Of a stretch of 64,000 nucleotides of DNA, positions 56,988 through 64,000 are shown one piece after another. The position numbers were made by a program, and so were the translations under genes. Under the pieces are notes generated by a model that saw only the letters and a list, made by a program, of their open reading frames with translations, searched no databases and was not told the origin of the DNA. The stretch comes from Trebonia sp963737285. GTDB taxonomy: Bacteria; Actinomycetota; Actinomycetes; Streptosporangiales; Streptosporangiaceae. Location of the stretch: NCBI GenBank assembly GCA_963737285.1, contig CAVTRT010000003.1:2976001-3040000 (forward strand). Direction: 5' to 3'. How positions within the stretch are numbered: position 1 is the first letter of the stretch; each line of letters starts with the position of its first letter.

Positions 56988-57815
56988 TCACTGGCCCCGA
57001 CTCCACCACAGGTCCTCCTGCCGGGAGCACCACGCGGGGTCAGCCAGCAGCCGCAGGTCCCCGGCGGAGATCACCCCGTGCTCGATCAGCACCCGGACGG
57101 CGACTTCGTCCGACAGCCGGACGTCCGCCCCGGCGAGCTCCCGGTCGGTGATCTTGCGGCGCAGGACCTTGACGTGCTCGGAGACGCGCGCCGACAGCCG
57201 GTCGCGGAACTCATTGTCAGTGTCGAACCGCTCGAGCTCATGGTGCGCCCCCGTGACCTCAAGCGCGGCCCTGGCGATCTCCGGGATGCGCGGCAGTGGG
57301 GAGGCCGCGCTCGGGTCGAGCAGCCACGGCCGGCACCACATCAGCGCCACCAGGAAGAGCTTGGTCGTGGGGTCCAGGTAGAGGGGCAGCAGCGTGCCGT
57401 CAACGTCGGCTGGCACCGGGCTGGCGCCGGCCTTCGCCGCCTCCCCCGCCACACCAGGTCGCCGGTGCCGGCCAGGCACCGTGATCACCAGCTGAAGCCC
57501 ATCGTCCATCATGGCGCGCGAGCCGACCATCGCCGTGCCCGCGTGAACGAGCCAGCCGCCGGCCGGGTCCCCGTCGCCCTCCAGCCGGGGCAGCCTGATC
57601 CGGTAGCCGTCACCCGTCACGTACAGCGCGTGCGTCTTGCTGATGTTGGCGATCCAGGCACCCTCGGGGGTCGTCTTGATCACACCCGCGCGGCGGGAAA
57701 GACCCCGCCCAGCAGATATCGCCAGGTCGACCTCGGGGCCTCGCCCGAACACTAGCTGGCTGCCTTCGACGAGCCGGACGACCTGGCCAGACGCGGTACT
57801 GACATGCGCGGCCAC
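56988..57815 (-). CDS. FHA-domain protein
   Basis: 275 residues. The N-terminal ~100 form an FHA-like phosphothreonine-binding fold: SQLVFGRGPEVDLAISAGRG then LSRRAGVI and WIANISKTHALYVTGDGYRI; FGRG and the R of SRR are in the expected places, though the usual H of SRxH is G. The C-terminal half is helical (LPLYLDPTTKLFLVALMWCR, DNEFRDRLSARVSEHVKVLR, ADVRLSDEVAVRVLIEHGVI), a form seen in actinobacterial FHA proteins of unknown role. Adjacent and convergent to the Ser/Thr kinase, whose substrate or partner it may be. Confidence 0.75.
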   Translation of the reverse strand: MAAHVSTASGQVVRLVEGSQLVFGRGPEVDLAISAGRGLSRRAGVIKTTPEGAWIANISKTHALYVTGDGYRIRLPRLEGDGDPAGGWLVHAGTAMVGSRAMMDDGLQLVITVPGRHRRPGVAGEAAKAGASPVPADVDGTLLPLYLDPTTKLFLVALMWCRPWLLDPSAASPLPRIPEIARAALEVTGAHHELERFDTDNEFRDRLSARVSEHVKVLRRKITDRELAGADVRLSDEVAVRVLIEHGVISAGDLRLLADPAWCSRQEDLWWSRGQ

Positions 57816-57906
57816 CGGGCCAGTCTAGGGCTGGCGGCCAGGCGGCAGGCACCCCCGAATCCGGGGATGGCCTTAGTAGTGCGCTGTGCGGTTAGCTTCA
57901 GTTGGT

Positions 57907-58026
57907 GAGACGCCGGGCTCGGCCCCGGGTAGCCAGCCCAAAGGGGTGGGGGTCAGTACCGGGGAGGATGGGGCTGGGACTGACCCTGGGGAACTGGGTA
58001 CCGCCGCCGGGTAGGCCCGGCGTCTC
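57907..58026. repeat. Long-range inverted repeat in a gene-free stretch
   Basis: GAGACGCCGGGC (57907-57918) is matched by GCCCGGCGTCTC (58015-58026), 96 bases apart, and GTCTCGCCACGACGAACG is then tandemly doubled (58022-58057). The ~300-base interval 57816-58121 between the FHA gene start and the membrane protein stop has no coding feature otherwise. Confidence 0.5.
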
Positions 58027-58121
58027 GCCACGACGAACGGTCTCGCCACGACGAACGAGCCGCCCGCCGGGAATTGCTCCCAGGCGAGCGGCTCGCAACG
58101 GCCCGGCCAGGCGACCGTGAT

Positions 58122-58655
58122 TCACGCGACGGCGTCCTGCATGCCCAGGGCCGGGCTGGGGAGGCGCGAGGCGCGGACGCCAAGCCCGCCGGTGCGGACG
58201 AGGACCATAACGATGGCCATGAAGATCAGCCCGTCGGTGATAGCCGCCTGCGAGACCTGGTGGGTGATGCACCAGGCCACGAGCGAGCCGGTGAACCAGT
58301 GCGCCGCGCCCCAGGAGAAGATCGCCCGGGCGCCGATGATGACGGTCCAGAAGGCCGCGTACGGCCAGCCCGCCCGGCTGAGCGGCTTGCCGGTCTCACG
58401 GCTGCGATAGACCCCCATCAGGGCCGCGGCGGCCAGCCCGGCGAGCACGCCGGACGCTACGCCCGCGCTCTCCACCACTAGGCCGCTGCCGTGGGTGACT
58501 GGGGACTTGAGGAACAGGGGGATGATCACGGCGGCGACAATGACGGGCCGTAGCAGCCGCCCTGTGCCAATCTTGCGCGCCGGGCCAAGGTCGGTCGCCA
58601 GCACCGTGGCCAGGACAACGGCGTTGATGATCATCGCCTCGGTGAGCTCGGTCAT
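58122..58655 (-). CDS. Polytopic membrane protein, function unknown
   Basis: 177 residues, about five hydrophobic segments, starting at the ATG at 58655 (MTELTEAMIINAVVLATVLA) behind TAGGAGCACTGAA. Segments include VAAVIIPLFLKSPVT, GVASGVLAGLAAAALMGVY, AFWTVIIGARAIFSW and GLIFMAIVMVLVRTG. Resembles small integral membrane proteins next to two-component systems in actinomycetes. It is divergent from the histidine kinase, sharing a 220-base upstream region. Confidence 0.75.
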   Translation of the reverse strand: MTELTEAMIINAVVLATVLATDLGPARKIGTGRLLRPVIVAAVIIPLFLKSPVTHGSGLVVESAGVASGVLAGLAAAALMGVYRSRETGKPLSRAGWPYAAFWTVIIGARAIFSWGAAHWFTGSLVAWCITHQVSQAAITDGLIFMAIVMVLVRTGGLGVRASRLPSPALGMQDAVA

Positions 58656-58781
58656 TTCAGTGCTCCTAGGGGGATTCGCTTGCGGAAGCTGGCGAGTTCC
58701 ACGATGGCGTTTCGCGGCGGGATGCGGATCGGAGCACACGGCGATATCGGGCATGAACCGGGGCCGCGTCACCTGGTACCT

Positions 58782-58823
58782 CGTGGTACTAGCCCGGCCC
58801 GCGGCTAGCTAACTAGTACCACG
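58782..58823. promoter_or_regulatory. Inverted repeat upstream of the two-component operon
   Basis: Perfect 11-bp arms CGTGGTACTAG (58782-58792) and CTAGTACCACG (58813-58823) with a 20-base spacer, 55 bases before the kinase ATG and in the divergent gap with the membrane protein gene. Position and symmetry suit an operator, perhaps for the NarL-type regulator encoded in the operon. Confidence 0.5.
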
Positions 58824-58877
58824 GATCGGACTGCGGTCTGACGCGCCCGCCCGGCACCGCCGCGTAGCGTAACTGGT

Positions 58878-60125
58878 ATGCCGCGCCTGCTCAACGTCCT
58901 AGCCCGCAGCCTCGGGTACACGTGGATCGGCATGCTCATGTTCCGCGTCTACCCGCCGCCCGCAGACCTCGCCCTGGCTATCCAGGTAGCTGGGTACTGC
59001 CTCGCCGGCCTGGGCATGGCCGGCTGGGCGGTGCTTGACTTCTCCCCCCTCTTCAGGCCGCACCGCGCCCGGTGGCTGCCGGTGCCACTTGGGGTCATGG
59101 CCGTGGCCACGGGATGCGCGTCGGCCGTCGGGGATGGTGGCACCGCCATGGTGGTCTTCGGGTTCATCGCGGTAATGGTGGTGAGCAGTGACTGCGACCT
59201 GCTGATGGGCCTGGCGGTGACCGCGGCGGGCGTCCTGGCGACGGACGTCACCGGACTGGCCTACGGCGGCAGCTACGGCACGCTGCTCGGACTGCCGACT
59301 GTGCTCGTCGCCGGCTTCATGATCGGCCGCAACCGGGCCGCCTACCGGATACGGGCCGAGCAGGCGGCGGCGCTGCTGACCCAGCGCGAGCAGCTCCAAG
59401 CCGAGCAGCGCCGGGCCGACCTGCTCGACGAGCGTGCCCGGATCGCCCGCGAGATCCACGATGTGCTTGCGCACTCCCTGGGCGCGCTCGGGATCCAGAT
59501 CCAGGCCGCCCGCTCGGTGCTGACCGACCGGGGCGATATCGCGCAGGCCAGCGAGCTGCTGGCCGCCGCGCAGCGGATGGCCAGCGAGGGCCTGGTCGAG
59601 ACACGCCGGGCGATCAGCGCGCTGCACGCCGACGCCCTGCCACTGGAGCAGGAGCTGGCGAGGGCCACGACGACCTGCGCCGATCGCTACGGCGTTGTCG
59701 TCAAGATGCGCACCGACGGGACTCCACGGCCCGTGCAACCTGACGCCACCATCGCGCTGCTGCGCGTCGCCCAGGAGGCCCTTGTCAACGCTGCCAAGCA
59801 CGCGCCCGGCCAGCCGGTAACGGTCCGCCTGGAGTTCGGGCCAGGTGACATCAGGCTCACCGTACGCAATGACCTCACCCCCCGCACCGGCGGTCCGATT
59901 TCTACCACGCCCGCATCCTCAGCCGGGACGAGTACGGACGCGGCGGGGGGCGCAGGCACTGCCGTCAGTACCGCTGACGCCGGGTATGGCCTTACCAGCA
60001 TGCGGGAGCGGCTGCGGCTGCTGAACGGGATGCTCGACGCCGGCCCCGCCGACGGCCAGTGGACCGTGACCGCATGGCTGCCGCTCGCCTCAGCCAGCGA
60101 GCCTGCAAGCTCTGTTCCTGCCTGA
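58878..60125 (+). CDS. Sensor histidine kinase, NarL/DesK type (HisKA_3)
   Basis: 415 residues. Four to six hydrophobic segments in the first ~155 residues form the sensor, followed by a coiled-coil (EQAAALLTQREQLQAEQRRA) and the dimerisation/phosphoacceptor helix DERARIAREIHDVLAHSLGA with His near residue 193. The HATPase domain has LLRVAQEALVNAAKHAPGQP (N box), RLTVRNDL and GYGLTSMRERLRLL (G box). An Ala/Gly/Thr-rich insert lies between the last two. ATG start. It is followed by its response regulator after 30 bases. The signal is unknown. Confidence 0.93.
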   Translation: MPRLLNVLARSLGYTWIGMLMFRVYPPPADLALAIQVAGYCLAGLGMAGWAVLDFSPLFRPHRARWLPVPLGVMAVATGCASAVGDGGTAMVVFGFIAVMVVSSDCDLLMGLAVTAAGVLATDVTGLAYGGSYGTLLGLPTVLVAGFMIGRNRAAYRIRAEQAAALLTQREQLQAEQRRADLLDERARIAREIHDVLAHSLGALGIQIQAARSVLTDRGDIAQASELLAAAQRMASEGLVETRRAISALHADALPLEQELARATTTCADRYGVVVKMRTDGTPRPVQPDATIALLRVAQEALVNAAKHAPGQPVTVRLEFGPGDIRLTVRNDLTPRTGGPISTTPASSAGTSTDAAGGAGTAVSTADAGYGLTSMRERLRLLNGMLDAGPADGQWTVTAWLPLASASEPASSVPA

Positions 60126-60155
60126 GCACCCACCCTGGCCTGAGAACATTGGATC

Positions 60156-60878
60156 GTGAGCGCCGTGCCTCCCACGCCCGATGTCCCGCTGCGCATCGTC
60201 ATCGCCGACGACCAGGCAAGCGTCCGCGAGGGCCTAGTCCTGCTGCTCGACGCCCTGCCGGACATCGAGGTGGTCGGCGCGGCCGCCGACGGCGAGCAGG
60301 CGCTGGCGCTCGTCGCCAGCCACCATCCCAACGCGATCCTGCTTGACCTGCACATGCCGGTCCTTGACGGGATCGGTGCCACCAGGCAACTGGCCATCGA
60401 GCATCCAGAAGTGGCCGTCGTCGTGCTCACCACGTACGCCGACGACGCGACTGTCCTGCAGGCCCTGCGGGCCGGGGCCCGCAGCTACCTCACCAAGGAC
60501 GCGGACCGGATGGACATCGCCCGCGCCCTGCACGCGGCCGCCCGTGGCCTGTCAGTCCTTGGCCCGCAGGTACAGGCCACGCTGCTAGCCGCCATGGCGC
60601 CGCCCGCGCCCGCGGCGCCAGGGCCGGAGGCGGCGGTGAGGCCAGCCGGCCCCGCCGGGATGCGGCCGGCGGCCGCCCCGGCGCCTGACGGGCTGACGCA
60701 ACGGGAGGCCGAGATCCTCGCCCTCATCGCCGATGGCCTCACCAACACGGAGATCGCCGCCCGCCTGTTCCTCAGCAACCACACGGTCAAGACGCACATC
60801 AGCAGGATTTTCGCCAAGACCGGCTCCCGCGACCGGGCCGCCGCCATCGGCTACGCGCACCGCCACAACATCGGCTAG
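60156..60878 (+). CDS. Response regulator, NarL/FixJ (LuxR-type HTH)
   Basis: 240 residues from GTG 60156. The receiver domain has IVIADDQASVREGL (acidic pair), LLDLHMPVLDGIGA with the phosphoacceptor Asp near residue 64, VVLTTYADD and SYLTKDA (Thr and Lys switch residues). An Ala/Pro linker of ~40 residues leads to the LuxR domain: LTQREAEILALIADGLTNTE followed by FLSNHTVKTHISRIF. Forms an operon with the kinase. Confidence 0.94.
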   Translation: MSAVPPTPDVPLRIVIADDQASVREGLVLLLDALPDIEVVGAAADGEQALALVASHHPNAILLDLHMPVLDGIGATRQLAIEHPEVAVVVLTTYADDATVLQALRAGARSYLTKDADRMDIARALHAAARGLSVLGPQVQATLLAAMAPPAPAAPGPEAAVRPAGPAGMRPAAAPAPDGLTQREAEILALIADGLTNTEIAARLFLSNHTVKTHISRIFAKTGSRDRAAAIGYAHRHNIG

Positions 60879-60892
60879 CGGGCGTGCGTTCC

Positions 60893-61104
60893 GCCGAGGA
60901 CGCAGCGCAGCGGGCACTGCGGGTCATCCGCGTGCAACGCGTGGAGGCAACCTTCAGCCCGCTGCCTTCGACGTCGAGGCGGCCCGGCAGTACGGGGTCA
61001 TCGCGGCGGAGGTGATCAGCACTGGGCGCACGCAAAGCAGCCCGGGCGACATCGCCGAGCTGGTGACCGCCGTGCGCGCCTGGAGCGAGCCGCCGCACTC
61101 GTAA
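60893..61104 (+). pseudogene. PIN-domain (VapC-like toxin) remnant
   Basis: The first part reads RSAEDAAQRALRVIRVQRVE then ATFSPL; after a one-base shift near 60965 the next frame gives FDVEAARQYGVIAAEVISTG then RTQSSPGDIAEL. Together this follows the second half of a VapC PIN domain (…PLPFD..AA..YG.I.A.....GR…), but the N-terminal Asp strand and the final D-x-x-IA-x-x-A are missing or altered. No VapB antitoxin gene is beside it. Confidence 0.5.
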
Positions 61105-61304
61105 GAGCGCCCGCCGCCGCCTCGTCCCCTACCCGCATCACCAGCCTCTTCTAGCGGCTCGTTCGTGTCTTGCCTAGATAAGTTTGTCCCGTTCTTCATC
61201 TCGTTTACATCTTGCGTAGATATGTCACTAAGTTTACCGTCTTGGTCAGGAACATAACAAGCGCCGGTCCAGCGGGTCCGGCGCCCCTGTCGAGAGGATC
61301 AACG

Positions 61305-64000
61305 TTGTTCCACTCTTTCCGAAGACTGAGACGGACGCTCGCGCTCAGCGCGATCTCCGTCTCGCTGACGGCCGCGAGTATCGCGGCCGTCACGGCTATC
61401 GCGGCCCCGCAGGCCCTCGCCGCGCAGGCGACCGGAGGCGGCGGCGCGAGCCTGCCGTACACCGAGGTGCTGGCCCAGAACTCCCCCACCACCGGGACGG
61501 TCATCGGCCCGAGCTACACCCAGGGCCAGCTTGCCGACGAGGCGGTCGGCCGGGAGGCCGTCACTCTCGCGGGCAGCGGCTCAGGCCAGTCCGTCACCTT
61601 CACCACCCCGACGTCGACCAACTCCATCGACTTCCGGTACAGCATCCCGGACACCTCGGACGGGTCGGTCTACACCGCCCCGCTGTCGCTGTACATCAAC
61701 GGCGTCAAGCAGCCCGACTTCACCTTGACCAACGCCTACAGCTGGTACTACGGCAGCTACCCGTTCGTCAACACGCCGAGCGCCGGCATCGCGCACCACT
61801 TCTACGATGAGGTGCACCGGCTGTTCAGCACGACCTACCCGGCGGGCACCCAGTTCACGCTGCAGGTCGACCCCGAGGACACCGCGTCCTCGTACACGAT
61901 CAACCTCGCCGACTTCGAGCAGGTGGCCGCCGCCCCGGCGCAGGCCGGCTCGGTCTCCGTCGTCAGCGAGGGCGCCGACCCCACCGGCGTTAGCGACTCC
62001 TCGGCCGCGTTCGCCGCGGCGATCACCGCGGCCGGCGCGGGCGGCACCGTCTGGATCCCGCCGGGCAGCTACCTCGTCCCCGGCCACGTCGCCGTGCCCA
62101 GCAACATCACGATCGACGGCGCGGGCATGTGGTACTCGACCATCATCGGGGCGGCACCCGGCTTCTACGGCAACGCCGCGCCCAACCCCAGCACCGGCGT
62201 GACCCTGGAGAACTTCGCGATCTCCGGCAACGTCCAGATACGCGACGACAGCGCCCAGGTCAACGGCATCGGCGGCGCGTACAGCAACTCCACGATCGAG
62301 AACATCTGGATCGAGCACATGAAGGTCGGCGTCTGGCTTGACGGCCCGATGACCAACCTGACCATCAGCGGCATGCGCATCCGCGACACCACCGCCGACG
62401 GCATCAACCTGCACGGCGGCACCACCGATACGACCATCACCAACAACAACGTCCGCAACACCGGTGACGACGGCATCGCGCTGTGGTCGGACTCCGGCAT
62501 CGGTGCCGACGCCTACGTCACGATCTCCGACAACACGGTGCAGCAGCAGCAGCTCGCCAACGGCATCGCGGTCTACGGCGGCAACAACAACACCGTCAAC
62601 GGCAACCTCGTCGAGGACACCGGCATCACCCAGGGCGGCGGCATCACGGTCGCCCAGCGGTTCACCTCCACCCCGCTCGGCCTGACCACCGTCTCCAACA
62701 ACACCATGATCAGAGACGGCAACCTCGACCCGAACTGGGAATTCGGCGTAGGCGCGCTGTGGTTCGACGGCAGCCAGGGCTGGGGCGGCGGCCCGGTCAA
62801 CGTGACCAACGCGCTGATCGAGCAAAGCCCCTTCGAGGCAGTCGAGTGGGTCGAAGGCACGATCAGCAACGTCAACCTCACCAACGTGTCCATCATCGGC
62901 ACCGGCACCTTCGCCCTGCAGGAGCAGACCGGCGGCACGGCCACGTTCACCAACGTGACCGCGACCGGCGTGGCGCAGGCCAACGCGGGCAACGCGCCGA
63001 GCTACAACTGCGAGGGCGGCAACTTCGTCATCACCGATGACGGCGGCAACTCCGGCCTAAGCCCGACCCAGTGTGGCCCGTGGCCGGCCCCGGTCTACCC
63101 GCCGCCCGTCTACGGCGTGAACGCGAGCCCGACCGCGCTGAACTTCGGCCCGCAGTTGACCGGCACGACCAGCGCAGCGCAAAGCGTGACGGTCACCAAC
63201 TCGACCAGCACGGCCGCGGCGGTCTCGTCCGTCTCCACCACCGGCGATTTCGCCCAGACCAACACCTGCGGATCGTCGATCGCGGCGAACGGCTCGTGCA
63301 CCGTCAACGTGACGTACTCGCCGACAGTGACCGGTAGCGAAACCGGGAGCCTCACGGTCAACGCCGGCGGCGTCACTAGCGCGGTGAGCCTGTCCGGTAC
63401 CGGCACGGCACCCGGCCCGGTGCTGAACTCCAGCCCGGCTGGCCTGTCCTTCCCCGCCACCCTGGTCGGCAACACCGACGCCCCGAAGTCGGTGACGGTG
63501 ACCAACTCCGGCACCACCGCCGCGACCGTCTCCAGCGTCGCGGTGACCGGAGGGGCCTACAGCCAGACCAACAACTGCACCACCATCGCAGTCGGCGGCT
63601 CCTGCACGGTGACCGTCACGTTCTCGCCCACCGCGGCGACTAATCCCGGCACCCTGACCGTGACTAGCAACGCCAACAACAGCCCGCTAACCGTCGGGCT
63701 GACCGGTAACGGCATCACGTCAACCACCAACCTCGCGCTGAACCAGCCGGCCACGGCGAGCACCTCCGACGGAACCTACGTCGCGTCCAACGTGACCGAC
63801 GGCGATACCACCTCCTACTGGGAGAGCAACGACGGCACTGCCTACCCGCAGACCGTCACGGTGCAGCTGGCCCAGACGTACCCGATCGGGTCGCTCACGC
63901 TGGACCTGCCGCCGTCGACCGCCTGGGCGACCCGGTCCGAGACCCTGTCGGTCCTTGGCAGCACTAACGGCACGACGTTCAGCCAGATCGTCGGGTCTGC
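61305..64000 (+). CDS. Large secreted right-handed beta-helix protein (glycoside hydrolase/lyase-like), runs off the window
   Basis: Open from a TTG at 61305 (behind GAGAGGATCAACG) to the window end, 898 codons so far. Signal peptide FHSFRRLRRTLALSAISVSL with a likely cut after AAPQALA. Residues ~45-215 form a CBM35/CBM6-like beta-sandwich (PYTEVLAQNSPTTGTVIGPS, YSWYYGSYPFVNTP). Residues ~220-600 form a pectate-lyase-like parallel beta-helix (VVSEGADPTGVSDSSAAFAA, GGTVWIPPGSYLVPGHVAVP, NNNVRNTGDDGIALW). Two HYDIN/choice-of-anchor-D-like Ig repeats follow (ALNFGPQLTGTTSAAQSVTV; GLSFPATLVGNTDAPKSVTV), then a F5/8 type C domain begins (NLALNQPATASTSDGTYVAS). The layout resembles actinobacterial mycodextranase/alpha-1,3-glucanase-annotated proteins; the substrate is inferred. 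Confidence 0.85.
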   Translation, partial: MFHSFRRLRRTLALSAISVSLTAASIAAVTAIAAPQALAAQATGGGGASLPYTEVLAQNSPTTGTVIGPSYTQGQLADEAVGREAVTLAGSGSGQSVTFTTPTSTNSIDFRYSIPDTSDGSVYTAPLSLYINGVKQPDFTLTNAYSWYYGSYPFVNTPSAGIAHHFYDEVHRLFSTTYPAGTQFTLQVDPEDTASSYTINLADFEQVAAAPAQAGSVSVVSEGADPTGVSDSSAAFAAAITAAGAGGTVWIPPGSYLVPGHVAVPSNITIDGAGMWYSTIIGAAPGFYGNAAPNPSTGVTLENFAISGNVQIRDDSAQVNGIGGAYSNSTIENIWIEHMKVGVWLDGPMTNLTISGMRIRDTTADGINLHGGTTDTTITNNNVRNTGDDGIALWSDSGIGADAYVTISDNTVQQQQLANGIAVYGGNNNTVNGNLVEDTGITQGGGITVAQRFTSTPLGLTTVSNNTMIRDGNLDPNWEFGVGALWFDGSQGWGGGPVNVTNALIEQSPFEAVEWVEGTISNVNLTNVSIIGTGTFALQEQTGGTATFTNVTATGVAQANAGNAPSYNCEGGNFVITDDGGNSGLSPTQCGPWPAPVYPPPVYGVNASPTALNFGPQLTGTTSAAQSVTVTNSTSTAAAVSSVSTTGDFAQTNTCGSSIAANGSCTVNVTYSPTVTGSETGSLTVNAGGVTSAVSLSGTGTAPGPVLNSSPAGLSFPATLVGNTDAPKSVTVTNSGTTAATVSSVAVTGGAYSQTNNCTTIAVGGSCTVTVTFSPTAATNPGTLTVTSNANNSPLTVGLTGNGITSTTNLALNQPATASTSDGTYVASNVTDGDTTSYWESNDGTAYPQTVTVQLAQTYPIGSLTLDLPPSTAWATRSETLSVLGSTNGTTFSQIVGS

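Overview
The window is 64 kb of very high-GC DNA with actinobacterial gene content: a SigB/SigF/SigG-type sigma factor, an AfsR-like BTAD/NB-ARC/TPR regulator, XRE-DUF5753 regulators (one with a DUF397 partner), a DUF574-type S-adenosyl methyltransferase, a Ddn-like F420-binding protein, an IdeR/DtxR iron box, and genes for geosmin and 2-methylisoborneol. It looks like a filamentous soil actinomycete (Streptomycetales or Streptosporangiales relatives); the sequence alone does not fix the genus. No rRNA, tRNA, CRISPR array, IS element or prophage was recognised.

Layout. 0-8.6 kb: start of a FAD-linked oxidase, a beta-hydroxyacid dehydrogenase, then carbohydrate and storage genes (phosphoglucomutase pgm, debranching enzyme glgX, a CHAD protein), with an orphan gas-vesicle GvpF/L protein and ChaB. 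8.7-12.9 kb: an overlapping four-gene operon, HhH-GPD protein then the 2Fe-2S, FAD and Mo subunits of a PaoABC/YagTSR-like molybdenum aldehyde oxidoreductase. 13-21 kb: sigma factor, MFS carrier, universal stress protein, a LysR gene divergent from a second MFS carrier, and a large pseudokinase-flippase fusion. 21-27 kb: a methyltransferase, a ligase remnant, an iron-box-controlled HugZ-like gene, secreted proteins and a GT-C-like membrane protein. 27-34.5 kb: XRE regulator, lactate-monooxygenase-like flavoenzyme, AfsR-like regulator, two small paired unknowns.

34.8-42.2 kb is the centrepiece: one minus-strand cluster transcribed as geosmin synthase, Family 2B encapsulin shell protein, geranyl-diphosphate C-methyltransferase, 2-methylisoborneol synthase (frameshifted), second Family 2B encapsulin shell protein. 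The two shell paralogues, both carrying a cyclic-nucleotide-binding-like insertion, bracket the 2-MIB pathway, and geosmin synthase heads the same transcription unit. A short P-[ST]-G-L-G-T motif in the N-terminal tail of the 2-MIB synthase recurs in the C-terminal tail of the geosmin synthase, so both odour-terpene cyclases may be compartment cargo.

42.4-64 kb: alcohol dehydrogenase, acyl-CoA dehydrogenase, DHA2 exporter, secreted beta-propeller-like protein, RsbW-like ATPase, XRE/DUF397 module, SAM methyltransferase, SDR, Ser/Thr kinase convergent with an FHA protein, a NarL-type two-component pair, and a large secreted beta-helix protein running off the end.

Two window-wide features matter. 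Eight genes (CHAD, MFS, secreted protein, GT-C, lactate monooxygenase, AfsR, 2-MIB synthase, XRE) are each broken by a frameshift that one added or removed base would repair, which suggests indel errors in the assembly more than gene decay. Intergenic DNA is rich in minisatellites (15-, 24-, 33- and 36-bp units), dispersed palindromes and a ~200 bp repeat present twice.
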